Source: Lachnospiraceae bacterium (GTDB lineage: Bacteria > Bacillota > Clostridia > Lachnospirales > Lachnospiraceae). Taken from it: 64,000 nucleotides of DNA. The notes below the pieces were generated by a model that was given only the letters and a program-made list of their open reading frames with translations, was not told the origin of the DNA and ran no database searches. A program made the translations under genes and the position numbers. Where the stretch lies: positions 61,554 to 125,553 of the forward strand of contig JAQXLY010000018.1 in assembly GCA_029012365.1 (NCBI GenBank), in the 5' to 3' direction. Positions 17,320 through 25,398 of the stretch are shown here, in pieces; position 1 is the stretch's first letter, and every line of letters starts with the position of its first letter.

Positions 17320-17589
17320 TTAGCGCTCACACGGCTGGTTTGCAACACCACAGGAGGTCTTGCATGCAGACTGACAGGAGGTCTGGCACTCGCCGCATCC
17401 GCCGTCTGCAAGGCTTGCCGTAAGGCTACGGGTATTTAAAGTCTTAATACGGGTATTCTCACACGGCTGGTTTGCAACACCACAGGAGGTCTTGCATGCA
17501 GACTGACAGGAAGTCTGGCACTCGCCGCATCCGCCGTCGCTAAGGCTGATAGATAAATCTCTGGTATTTAGTGTATTAATTCTGCTCAT
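17320..17589 (-). CDS. scfA: Double SCIFF (six Cys in forty-five) ranthipeptide precursor
   Basis: 89 residues. Two complete SCIFF units follow one another: residues 1-45 (MSRINTLNTRDL, then CGECQTSCQSACKTSCG) and 46-89 (TRIKTLNTRSL, then the same core). Known SCIFF precursors are about 45 residues with one such unit, so this is a fused duplicate. Each unit carries six Cys, twelve in all. The cores are identical in protein, and the DNA differs at one base in 81, while the leader parts have diverged (INTLNTRDLSISLSDGG against IKTLNTRSLTASLADGG). ATG at 17589 follows AAAGGAG. A TTGACA/TATAAT promoter lies at 17630-17659. The maturase gene is next in line. Confidence 0.93.
   Translation of the reverse strand: MSRINTLNTRDLSISLSDGGCGECQTSCQSACKTSCGVANQPCENTRIKTLNTRSLTASLADGGCGECQTSCQSACKTSCGVANQPCER
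17326..17538 (-). repeat. 132-bp tandem duplication in the SCIFF precursor gene
   Basis: Bases 17326-17406 and 17458-17538 are the same over 81 bp except for one base. The offset is 132 bp (44 codons), so the frame is kept. Sequence between the copies (the second leader) is less alike. Confidence 0.95.
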
Positions 17590-17629
17590 GATTCATGCTC
17601 CTTTATGTAAAATCTTCATTATTATATCT

Positions 17630-17659
17630 ATTATAGTCCAAAGGAACGGAATTTGTCAA
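17630..17659 (-). promoter_or_regulatory. Promoter of the SCIFF genes
   Basis: On the minus strand, TTGACA (17659-17654), an 18-base spacer and TATAAT (17635-17630) match both consensus boxes, about 40 bases before the precursor start. Confidence 0.75.
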
Positions 17660-17662
17660 CTA

Positions 17663-17719
17663 GTACATCATTCTAAAATTAGCTGCAGAAAATATCCGGC
17701 TATTTACAGAATGATGTAC
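17663..17719. repeat. 12-bp perfect inverted repeat at the end of the decarboxylase gene
   Basis: GTACATCATTCT (17663-17674) is the exact inverse of AGAATGATGTAC (17708-17719), with 33 bases between. The inner arm includes the last codons of the decarboxylase-like gene and the outer arm abuts the -35 of the SCIFF promoter. It may be a terminator-like structure or a regulator site. Confidence 0.6.
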
Positions 17720-19226
17720 CTGTGATTACCCGAATCCGAAATTCACCTTTACAGGTCCCGCTCCTACGGTGCAAATCCACACCCCGTCTCTGCTTTTCTA
17801 AAAGATATTCCGCCAGTTCTTCCGAAATTTCTTCTCCGGCTACTACCACAGGGATTCCCGGCGGGTATGCCCAAATATGTTCCGCCGCCACCTGCCCTAT
17901 GGCTTCCTTTATCCGTCTTTCTTCACTTTCGGCCTGCATCGCCTCACCAATAGACATACGGACTCCCGGCAGCGCCGGACAAATCACTTCTTTCACCGGT
18001 ACTTCGGCACAGGTTTCATCGATTTCTTTCAGAGCCTTTGCAAAGCGAAATAAAGTTTCCTTCGTATCTCCCATACCGGTCATTGCAATGACGTATTGCT
18101 CGGCTGCCATCTCCGGCTCGATATGATACTCCGTCCGCAATCTTTCCATTAATTCAGCTCCGGTCAGGTTTGTCCCCGCGGTACCGATTAAAAGCTTACT
18201 CCGGTCATGTGACATCATAGCCGTTCGCAGCTCTTTGACACCGAAAGACAACTCAGACACCTTATCCGTTCCAAGCGCCGATAAGTGCCTCAAATCCTTC
18301 GTTTCCGAATAAAACAGTTCCAGTGCCTCCTGCCATCCGTCAAACAGTTCTTCCCCTCTCTCTTCCAAAAGTCCGATGCAGCCCTCTATCGATGCCATCA
18401 AAAGATACGACGGGCTGCTTGTCTGGAACATGTTAATTGCCGATTGAATCTCTTCTCCCGAAATTAAGCTACCGGTACGATGCAGCATTGCTGTCTGTGT
18501 CAGACTGGACATTGTCTTATGTAAACTTTGTACCACAATGTCCGCACCGCATTCCACCGCACTTTTCGGGAAACTGCCAAACCCCAGGTGAGCTCCGTGA
18601 GCCGAATCCGCCAGTACCGGCACCCCGTATGTATGCGCCACCTTACAGATACCTTCCACATCACTGACAATTCCTTCATAGGTGGGACTGGTCACAATAA
18701 CCAGTTTTGTATCCGGCACCCTCTTTAACGCTTCCTCTACCGCTTCCGGTGTAATGCTTCCATAGATTCCGGTCACTTTTTCCTGTTCCGGCATCAGATA
18801 TGTTACCTTTGCATTCACAAGCTGCAGACCGTTGTATACCGATTTATGACAGTTTCTCGCCACAATCACGCTGCCGCCATGCGGAACCGTTGCATAGATT
18901 CCCGCAAGAATCCCGCAGGTACTGCCGTTTACAAGCGGATACGCCTCCTCACTGTGCCAGAGCCTTGCGGCTCGTTTTTTCAATGAAAGCAGGATTTCCT
19001 CCGGTTCCGCTAAATTATCAAACCCCGCAATTTCCGTGATATCACAGTCCGCACAAAGTGCGGTGAGATATCCGTCCGTTCCGGAAAGAGCGAGGTTTCT
19101 CTTATGCCCCGGCATATGCATCGGAAGCATGGATTTGTTATATTCTTTCAATTTTTGAAATAATGTCTTTTCCGTCACTTCCGTACCTTTCCTTTCTGCT
19201 TCTTTGCCTGCACTTCCCGGCTTCAT
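17700..19226 (-). CDS. Orn/Lys/Arg decarboxylase-like PLP enzyme
   Basis: 508 residues, fold-type I PLP enzyme. MLPMHMPGHKRN near residue 35, the aspartate/His region LADSAHGAHLGF and the PLP lysine in VVQSLHKTMSSLTQTAMLH mark the Orn/Lys/Arg decarboxylase family (YaaO-like, about 480-500 residues). The exact amino-acid substrate cannot be read. It begins at an ATG at 19226, 9 bases after the sigma factor stop and behind GAGGAG; a GTG 17 codons in (VTEKTLF) behind GAAAGGAAAGG is an alternative start. Co-transcription with sigK is likely from the spacing. Polyamine synthesis is the family role; a link to sporulation is inference. Confidence 0.85.
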   Translation of the reverse strand: MKPGSAGKEAERKGTEVTEKTLFQKLKEYNKSMLPMHMPGHKRNLALSGTDGYLTALCADCDITEIAGFDNLAEPEEILLSLKKRAARLWHSEEAYPLVNGSTCGILAGIYATVPHGGSVIVARNCHKSVYNGLQLVNAKVTYLMPEQEKVTGIYGSITPEAVEEALKRVPDTKLVIVTSPTYEGIVSDVEGICKVAHTYGVPVLADSAHGAHLGFGSFPKSAVECGADIVVQSLHKTMSSLTQTAMLHRTGSLISGEEIQSAINMFQTSSPSYLLMASIEGCIGLLEERGEELFDGWQEALELFYSETKDLRHLSALGTDKVSELSFGVKELRTAMMSHDRSKLLIGTAGTNLTGAELMERLRTEYHIEPEMAAEQYVIAMTGMGDTKETLFRFAKALKEIDETCAEVPVKEVICPALPGVRMSIGEAMQAESEERRIKEAIGQVAAEHIWAYPPGIPVVVAGEEISEELAEYLLEKQRRGVDLHRRSGTCKGEFRIRVITGTSFCK

Positions 19227-19235
19227 TCGTCTCCT

Positions 19236-19883
19236 CTATGTTACGGCAAACCCGGATTCTTCCCTTTCATACTCTTCCCGCAGCTTTCTCAATGCCTTTT
19301 TCTCTATGCGGGAGACATAACTTCTGCTGATGGACAGCCTGTTTGCTATCTCCCTTTGCGTTAATTCCCTGCCTCCAATCAGTCCGTATCGCAGTGAAAT
19401 AATCTCACGCTCCCGCTCCTCCAGATGTTCTTCAAGCAGCTTCGGCAAAATTGAAAGTTTTTCTTTTTTCTCCATCTGTCCGGCATAATCTTCTTCCTCC
19501 GCTTCAATAACTTCCAGCAAACTGATTGCATTTCCTTCCTTATCGGTTCCGATCGGATCATACAAAAATACTTCCTTTGCCGATTTCTTTCCGGCACGGA
19601 AAAACATGAGAAGTTCATTTTCAATACAGCGCGCCGCGTAAGTTCCGAGACGGATTCCTTTCTTCTCATCAAATGTATCTACGGCCTTTATAAGTCCCAC
19701 CGTGCCGATGGAAATCAGGTCTTCATTGTCTCTATCCGGCTGAGCATACTTTTTTACTATATGTGCTACCAGACGAAGATTGTGTTCTATCAGCAAATCC
19801 CTTGCCTGTTTTTTGCCGGCACGAAATTCCGTAAACAATGCTTCCTCTTCTTTTGCGTCCAGCGGTTTCGGAAAGGATAACAC
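19236..19883 (-). CDS. sigK: Sporulation sigma factor of the sigma-K type
   Basis: 215 residues. Region 2 (LIEHNLRLVAHIVKKYA, DLISIGTVGLIKAVDTF, RLGTYAARCIENELLMFFR) and region 4 (ELTQREIANRLSISRSYVSRIEKKALRKL) are intact, and the linker holds PIGTDKEGNAISLLEVI, which is typical of sigma-K/sigma-E. The start is a GTG at 19883 with GGAGG six bases upstream. The N-terminus (LSFPKPLDAKEEE) lines up with mature sigma-K, so the roughly 20-residue pro-sequence of Bacillus is absent. The gene is unbroken, with no skin-type insertion. Sigma-K drives late mother-cell sporulation genes. Sigma-E is the nearest alternative but normally has a pro-sequence and sits beside spoIIGA. Confidence 0.85.
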   Translation of the reverse strand: MLSFPKPLDAKEEEALFTEFRAGKKQARDLLIEHNLRLVAHIVKKYAQPDRDNEDLISIGTVGLIKAVDTFDEKKGIRLGTYAARCIENELLMFFRAGKKSAKEVFLYDPIGTDKEGNAISLLEVIEAEEEDYAGQMEKKEKLSILPKLLEEHLEEREREIISLRYGLIGGRELTQREIANRLSISRSYVSRIEKKALRKLREEYEREESGFAVT

Positions 19884-19972
19884 GCCATGCCTCCGTCCCT
19901 TCTTTCTAACAGCCTATGACGTGAAAACATGACCCGTGCCTGTCGCATGAAAACTTTTGGGGGATTCAAGCC

Positions 19973-21214
19973 CTACATACGCTCTTTATTAATCCTTAAA
20001 ACAGTGAATGGTTCTGCTGTTTTGTCCAGTGTAACATATAACATCTGCTGCGGATGCGGACAGCTTTCCATACTGTTTCCCTCTTCATCCGTAATCGCAA
20101 GCACCTTTGCATAACGGCTCTCTCCCTTAAAATCCATCAGCTCTACCGTATCCCCGACACAAAACTTATTCCGCTGCTCCATATAAAGCCTGCCGTCCTG
20201 CGTAACCTCTATCGGAAATCCCAGATAAGTGTACTCCTTATTATAGTCATTATTCTCATATACCTGTGCATCCGCTCCCGGCTTTCCGAAGAAAAAGCCT
20301 GTTGTATAGCTGCGATAGGTACATTTAGAAATTTCTTCTCTGTAATGCGGCAGACGTTCCCTGTATTTCGCTTCATCTTCAAAATAATCATCGATTGCCT
20401 GACGATACGTTCGCGCCACTGTTGCAACATAAAGCGCGGTCTTCATCCGTCCCTCGATTTTAAAGCTGTCAATGCCTGCCGCAATGAGTTCCGGGATATG
20501 CTCAATCATACACAAATCCTTGGAATTAAAAATATAAGTCCCACGTTCATTTTCAAATACAGGCAGATACTCTCCCGGACGGCTCTCCTCCATAATATAA
20601 TATTTCCACCGGCAGGGATGCGTACAGGCTCCGAGATTTGCATCTCTGCCTGTAAAATAATTGCTTAGCAGACACCTTCCCGAATAAGAAATGCACATAG
20701 CGCCGTGAATAAATGTCTCTATCTCCAAATCCTCCGGAATATTTTCCCTGAGCTCACCGATTTCTTCCAGAGAAAGCTCTCTTGCGGATACTACCCTTTT
20801 CGCACCGAGTTTGTGCCAGAACCGGTAAGTCCGGTAATTCACATTATTCGCCTGTGTACTGATATGGAGCTCTGTCTCCGGCAGAAGCTCTCTTGCGATT
20901 TCAAAAACTCCCGGATCGGAAATAATCAGTGCATCCGGCGCAATCTCCTTCAATTCCCGGAAATATTCCTCTACCCCTGCAAGATCCCGGTTATGTGCCG
21001 TAATATTAGCCGTCACATATACCTTCGCCCCGTGGGCATGAGCAAAGGCAATTCCTTCCTTCATATCCTCTTTTGAAAAATTGCGCGCCTTTGCACGCAG
21101 ACCGTACATTTCTCCACCGATATAAACCGCATCGGCACCATACTTTATTGCAATCCTTAACACCTCAAGGCTTCCTGCCGGAAGCAAAAGCTCCGGTTTC
21201 TTTTCCTGTTTCAT
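19973..21214 (-). CDS. U32 family peptidase-like protein of tRNA hydroxylation (TrhP type)
   Basis: 413 residues. It begins KPELLLPAGSLEVLRIAIKYGADAVYIGG and has the U32 signature block EIETFIHGAMCISYSGRCLLSNYFTGRDANLGACTHPCRW, whose four Cys suit an Fe-S cluster. The length fits TrhP/YrrO-type proteins, which act with prephenate to hydroxylate uridine 34 of tRNA. The gene downstream of trmR in Bacillus subtilis is of this type and the order is the same here, so a role in 5-hydroxyuridine formation is likely. Collagenase activity, the old label, is not supported. ATG at 21214. The frame is clean and ends just before sigK. Confidence 0.85.
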   Translation of the reverse strand: MKQEKKPELLLPAGSLEVLRIAIKYGADAVYIGGEMYGLRAKARNFSKEDMKEGIAFAHAHGAKVYVTANITAHNRDLAGVEEYFRELKEIAPDALIISDPGVFEIARELLPETELHISTQANNVNYRTYRFWHKLGAKRVVSARELSLEEIGELRENIPEDLEIETFIHGAMCISYSGRCLLSNYFTGRDANLGACTHPCRWKYYIMEESRPGEYLPVFENERGTYIFNSKDLCMIEHIPELIAAGIDSFKIEGRMKTALYVATVARTYRQAIDDYFEDEAKYRERLPHYREEISKCTYRSYTTGFFFGKPGADAQVYENNDYNKEYTYLGFPIEVTQDGRLYMEQRNKFCVGDTVELMDFKGESRYAKVLAITDEEGNSMESCPHPQQMLYVTLDKTAEPFTVLRINKERM

Positions 21215-21246
21215 ACAATTCCTGCTTTCTGGCTGTACCTGATTTA

Positions 21247-21900
21247 TTATTTCTTTTTAACGCTTAGTGTAACCCCGTCACCCACCGGTAATACGACCGT
21301 TTCAAGCTCCTCCATATGCTTTAGTGCATATACATACTCCCTCATCCGCATGTGGATAGTACGTTCCCTGCGCGGTATTGTATATTTCGATTCTACAATC
21401 GTACCCTCCTGTAACACGTTGTCCGTAATCAGTATACCGCCCACAGGCAAAAGCTTAAGCAGAAAGGGAAGAAAATTCATATACTGTCCTTTGGCAGCAT
21501 CCATAAAGATAAACGGATATGTTTCACCCTGCTCGGAAAGCTCTTTTAAAATGACCGCCGCATCACCGCAAAGAAGAGTAACCTGCCCTGCACGCGGAAT
21601 ATTCTGAAGATTTTTCTTTGCCTCCCTAATCCGCATTTCCACCTTCTCTATCGTAGTAATCGTTGCGTTTTTCGGCATATATTCACTCATAAACGCGGCT
21701 GAAAACCCTACTGCGCATCCTACCTCCAAAATGCGTTCGGGCTTCAATAAGTATAAAAGGAAACGCAGTAATGACTGCGCTTCCTTTCTTATAATCGGTA
21801 CTTCATCTGCCAGTGCCTGCTGTTCCAGCTTATCCAGATACTCCGGCAAATCACATTCCAATGCTTTCAAATAGTCTGATAAACGTTCACTGATAATCAT
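21247..21900 (-). CDS. trmR: SAM-dependent O-methyltransferase, TrmR-like
   Basis: 217 residues, class I methyltransferase of the catechol O-methyltransferase type. ILEVGCAVGFSAAFM is the SAM-binding motif I, and PFIFMDAAKGQYMNFL is the metal-binding/acidic motif, followed by GGILITDNVL. In B. subtilis the homologue YrrM/TrmR methylates 5-hydroxyuridine-34 of tRNA to 5-methoxyuridine. Its ATG at 21900 overlaps the stop of the mltG-like gene (TAATG), and the TrhP-type gene follows after 32 bases, so the tRNA wobble role is well supported by context. Confidence 0.88.
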   Translation of the reverse strand: MIISERLSDYLKALECDLPEYLDKLEQQALADEVPIIRKEAQSLLRFLLYLLKPERILEVGCAVGFSAAFMSEYMPKNATITTIEKVEMRIREAKKNLQNIPRAGQVTLLCGDAAVILKELSEQGETYPFIFMDAAKGQYMNFLPFLLKLLPVGGILITDNVLQEGTIVESKYTIPRRERTIHMRMREYVYALKHMEELETVVLPVGDGVTLSVKKK

Positions 21901-22304
21901 TACGTTTCCTCCGGAATTGCATTTGATAAATCACCAAGCACATTTAACACTTCATCATAAGTCATGGACGTATTTAACTGAAATGTCCCCTGCATAATCT
22001 TAAATCCAAACAGCTGCACCTTCAGATAAAAGGTATACTTGTTTATTACTACCTTATTCATGTAAAGCTTTTCGGCAATCTCCATGGTTGACTCGCCTTC
22101 CTCAATGTGAATAATCACATCACGTCCCGGTTCTGCCTCGGAAACACGGTCACCCACTATCTGATAGGAAAACTCATATACATTCGTTGCAACAAAATAA
22201 AGACCGAATGCAACGACGGCATAAAAAACAAGATTCAAAATTATCCCCAGAAGATAGCCTAAAATATCAAGTGCTGCCTTTGTCTGCTGCGACTGTTTTG
22301 CCAT
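21900..22304 (-). CDS. Short MltG/YceG-like membrane protein without the catalytic domain
   Basis: 134 residues. One transmembrane segment (about 15-40) is followed by an outside domain (VIIHIEEGESTMEIAEKLY...FKIMQGTFQLNTSMTYDEVLNVL) that matches the LysM-like N-terminal part of MltG. The rest of MltG, about 200 residues with the catalytic Glu that cuts glycan strands, is absent, and the stop at 21900 is in the TAATG junction with trmR, so the end is not a random break. It occupies the slot that full mltG holds in Bacillus between the ruvX cluster and trmR. A glycan-binding or partner role is inference. Confidence 0.75.
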   Translation of the reverse strand: MAKQSQQTKAALDILGYLLGIILNLVFYAVVAFGLYFVATNVYEFSYQIVGDRVSEAEPGRDVIIHIEEGESTMEIAEKLYMNKVVINKYTFYLKVQLFGFKIMQGTFQLNTSMTYDEVLNVLGDLSNAIPEET

Positions 22305-22306
22305 GA

Positions 22307-24040
22307 TTACGCATCCACCTCCATAATAATCGGAAGAATCATTGGGTTACGCTTCATCTTTTTCCAAAGATATTCACTCAGAGAGTCCTTCATTGTATTC
22401 TTAATCTTGCCCCAGTCGGAAATGTTCTTTGCCATACAGCGGTCCAGTGCATCAAGCACCACTTCCCTTGCCTCATCCAACAGATTCTCCGACTCTCTTA
22501 CATAAACAAATCCGCGGGAAACAATATCCGGACCGGCAAGAATCTCATTCGTATACTTCTGCAGGGTCAGCACAATAATAATCAAACCGTTTTCCGACAG
22601 ATGCTGACGATCCCGAAGTACAATATTACCCACATCACCGACACCGAGACCATCCACAAAAATGCCCTGCGCTTCTACCTTGTCCACAACGCTTCCGCTT
22701 TCATTGTCAAGCTCCAGTACATCTCCCGAAGACAATACAAATACGTGATCCTTCTCCACTCCCATACTCTGCGCCAGCTGTCCGTGGGTGACACGATGAT
22801 GATATTCCCCGTGTAACGGAATCGCATACTTCGGTTTTGTTAAAGCGTAAATTAACTTTATTTCCTCCTGACAGGCATGACCGGAAACATGGGTATCCTG
22901 TGTAATGACCTTTGCACCCTTTCTGGTGAGCTCGTTAATAATCTTTGACACCTGCTTTTCGTTGCCCGGAATCGGATGGGAGCTTAAAATCACCGCATCT
23001 CCGGGTACAATCGACACCTTCTTATGGGTAGAGTTTGCCATACGCGAAAGAGCTGCCATTGCCTCTCCCTGACTACCGGTCGTTATCAGCACAAGCTTTT
23101 CATCCGGATAATTTTTAATCTGCTCAATGTCAATCATAATATTATCCGGAATATTAATATATCCGAGCTCTGCTGCCGTAGAAATAATATTTACCATACT
23201 GCGTCCTTCGATTACAACCTTCCGGTCATACTTTTCAGCCGTATAAATAATCTGCTGTACGCGGTCTACATTGGATGCAAATGTGGCAACAATCAGACGA
23301 TGATTCATATTCTCGGCAAAAATGGTATCAAAGGTCTTTGCAACCATACGCTCCGACATCGTAAAGCCCGGCCGCTCTACATTTGTGGAATCCGCAAGTA
23401 AAGCAAGCACACCCTTCTTTCCGAGCTCGGCAAATCTCTGCAGGTCAATCGTGTCGGAAAACATCGGCGTATAATCCACCTTGAAATCACCGGTATGCAC
23501 AACCGTCCCCGCCGGTGTAAAAATAGCCAGTGCGGCCGCATCCGCAATACTGTGGTTCACACGGATAAACTCAATACGAAAGGCACCTAAGTTTACAGAC
23601 TGCCCGTATTTAATCACCTTTCTCTTCGTTGTCTTTAATAAATTGTGTTCCTTCAATTTATTGTCAATAATCCCTACCGTCAGCTTTGTCGCATATACCG
23701 GCACATTCAATTCCTTTAATACATAAGGGAGGGCTCCGATATGATCCTCATGGCCGTGGGTAATAATAAATCCCTTTACCTTATCAATGTTCTCTTTCAA
23801 ATAGGTGATATCCGGAATGACAAGATCGATTCCTAACATATCATCCTCCGGAAAGGCAAGACCGCAATCCACGACAATAATACTGTCCTCGTACTCATAT
23901 GCCGTAATGTTCATGCCGATTTGTTCCAGACCGCCTAACGGAATAATCCTAAGCTTCGACTGTGTTACCGTTTCCTCTTTTTTTAAAAACTGCTCTTCCT
24001 CCAGTGCAGCCGCTGCTGCTCTGACTCCTCTTCTTCTCAA
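22307..24040 (-). CDS. rnj: Ribonuclease J
   Basis: The best start is a TTG at 24040 with GGAGGTG five bases before it, giving 577 residues; the frame is open to 24109 but has no such site there. The metallo-beta-lactamase motifs THGHEDHIGA and VVHTGDFKVDY, the beta-CASP block (VIEGRSMV, TGSQGEAMAALSRMA, ILSSHPIPGNE) and HVSGHACQEE are all present, with the C-terminal RNase J domain after about residue 460. RNase J is a 5'-3' exonuclease and endonuclease in mRNA decay and rRNA maturation. It stops 3 bases before the mltG-like gene. The Ala/Arg-rich start (RRRGVRAAAAALEEEQ) is an extension on the usual core. Confidence 0.93.
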   Translation of the reverse strand: MRRRGVRAAAAALEEEQFLKKEETVTQSKLRIIPLGGLEQIGMNITAYEYEDSIIVVDCGLAFPEDDMLGIDLVIPDITYLKENIDKVKGFIITHGHEDHIGALPYVLKELNVPVYATKLTVGIIDNKLKEHNLLKTTKRKVIKYGQSVNLGAFRIEFIRVNHSIADAAALAIFTPAGTVVHTGDFKVDYTPMFSDTIDLQRFAELGKKGVLALLADSTNVERPGFTMSERMVAKTFDTIFAENMNHRLIVATFASNVDRVQQIIYTAEKYDRKVVIEGRSMVNIISTAAELGYINIPDNIMIDIEQIKNYPDEKLVLITTGSQGEAMAALSRMANSTHKKVSIVPGDAVILSSHPIPGNEKQVSKIINELTRKGAKVITQDTHVSGHACQEEIKLIYALTKPKYAIPLHGEYHHRVTHGQLAQSMGVEKDHVFVLSSGDVLELDNESGSVVDKVEAQGIFVDGLGVGDVGNIVLRDRQHLSENGLIIIVLTLQKYTNEILAGPDIVSRGFVYVRESENLLDEAREVVLDALDRCMAKNISDWGKIKNTMKDSLSEYLWKKMKRNPMILPIIMEVDA

Positions 24041-24295
24041 AATTGCACCTCCGTTTCGGTGCATCGCAAAACAAAGCTTTATAAAAGCTTTCCTAAATTT
24101 ACCTATCACGCACGCTCTGACTCTGTCATCTTTCCTTACAAACGCATGACAATTCCAGCCCCGCCGTCCCCATTCCGGAACGCCCGGATTTAGTAGTCAT
24201 ACGCCCGAACTTCGGACGCAATACGAATCCTATCCTGTTTCACAATGCATCTGTTTTAATAAATGATTCCCTGATTTTTTAAATGAATTCAAATT
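24041..24295. other. 255-bp gap with no recognised gene
   Basis: The gap between the DUF1292 gene and rnj holds only the rnj ribosome binding site and a small hairpin near 24203-24219 (CCGAA/TTCGG). It may contain a separate promoter for rnj, but I see no convincing boxes. Confidence 0.4.
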
Positions 24296-24568
24296 TTAGA
24301 GCATAAACTCCGTATCTTCTAAAATTTCACTAAATAAATCCGCAACTACCTTTAATTCCTTCTCATCCTCTACGATTTCATAGATAGCCTCCGGCTCGTT
24401 TTCAGCCGAAACATCCTTTAGGATAAGTGCTTCCTGTTCCTCTCCTTCAATATCATCCAATACCAGAAGATAGTCCCGGCCGTTAATACGTGTTTCTTCT
24501 ATTACGTGAAACACTGCCTCATCTCCGTCTTCGGTTACAAATGTAATGATATCCTGATTTCTTTCCAT
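24296..24568 (-). CDS. DUF1292 family protein (YrzB-like)
   Basis: 90 residues, very acidic, with the DUF1292 pattern FVTEDGDEAVFHVIEETRINGRDYLLV near the start and a long acidic end. Function is not known. It begins directly after the ruvX stop (TAG ATG), and ireB-ruvX-DUF1292 is a conserved order in Firmicutes. Confidence 0.85.
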   Translation of the reverse strand: MERNQDIITFVTEDGDEAVFHVIEETRINGRDYLLVLDDIEGEEQEALILKDVSAENEPEAIYEIVEDEKELKVVADLFSEILEDTEFML

Positions 24569-25009
24569 CTAAACTTCCTTTCCGTTTTCAAAATTCATCC
24601 GGTCCAAATAGCTTTGCAGGATAAGAACCGCAGCCAGCTTATCTACAACCTCTTTCTTCTTTTCCAGACCGGCTCCCCCCGCATTAAGTATACGATGCGC
24701 TTCTACCGTGGTAAGCCGCTCATCCTGCATCTCCACCGGGAGACCGGTTCTGCGCTCCAGTGCCTCGGCAAATTCCTCTGCTTTTTTTGCCCGCTCGCCG
24801 ATCGAATTGTTTAAGTGCTTCGGCAGCCCTACTACAATCCTATCGACTTCGTATTCTTTTACCAGTTCTTCGATTCTCCGGTATGTTTTCCGAAGCTGCA
24901 ATTCCTGCTCTCTCCGAATTGTCTCTATCCCTTGTGCCGTAAGTAAAAGTTCATCACTGACCGCAACTCCTACCGTCGCCGCACCATAGTCCAAGCCCAT
25001 AATCCGCAT
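24569..25009 (-). CDS. ruvX: Putative pre-16S rRNA nuclease / Holliday junction resolvase-like
   Basis: 146 residues from the ATG at 25009 ([19 protein letters not shown]). The RNase H-like motifs [27 protein letters not shown] and [13 protein letters not shown] are those of YqgF/RuvX, which matures the 5' end of 16S rRNA. A longer frame to 25030 would add MEKGRAC, less likely. It sits between ireB and the DUF1292 gene. Confidence 0.93.
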   Translation of the reverse strand: MRIMGLDYGAATVGVAVSDELLLTAQGIETIRREQELQLRKTYRRIEELVKEYEVDRIVVGLPKHLNNSIGERAKKAEEFAEALERRTGLPVEMQDERLTTVEAHRILNAGGAGLEKKKEVVDKLAAVLILQSYLDRMNFENGKEV

Positions 25010-25042
25010 ACATGCTCTACCTTTCTCCACAAACTGCGAATA

Positions 25043-25300
25043 CTACAGCTCACGTCTGATATAATTACGCAAAAGTTCCTCGATAATTTCATCTCGTTCT
25101 ACCTTCATGATTAAGCTTCTGGCATTCTCATGACTGGTAATGTAGGTCGGGTCTCCCGACATTACATAGCCGACAATCTGATTCACGGGATCGTAGCCTT
25201 GCTCCGTCAACGCATGATGTACCGTTGCAAGTATTTCCCGTACATCCGGTGCGGAATTTTTTTCCACTTTGAAAAACTGTGTGTGATTTGCTTCGTGCAT
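25043..25300 (-). CDS. ireB: IreB family regulatory phosphoprotein (UPF0297)
   Basis: 85 residues from the ATG at 25300 behind GGAGGG, close to the 87 of known IreB. The block LTEQGYDPVNQIVGYVMSGDPTYITSH is diagnostic. In Enterococcus IreB is phosphorylated by the kinase IreK and acts in cephalosporin tolerance; elsewhere its role is less clear. Upstream in-frame codons to 25336 lack a ribosome binding site. Confidence 0.92.
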   Translation of the reverse strand: MHEANHTQFFKVEKNSAPDVREILATVHHALTEQGYDPVNQIVGYVMSGDPTYITSHENARSLIMKVERDEIIEELLRNYIRREL

Positions 25301-25398
25301 AAGTCTACACCCTCCTCTATAAAAGCATTGCCGCAATCTGTCCCATTATTATCCATGATAATATATTTCCCGAAAAATTTCAATCCTTTTCTTACATT

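Noticed and set aside
19236..19883. Skin-type insertion in the sigma-K gene
   Set aside because: The frame is continuous from region 2 to region 4 with no recombinase gene nearby.
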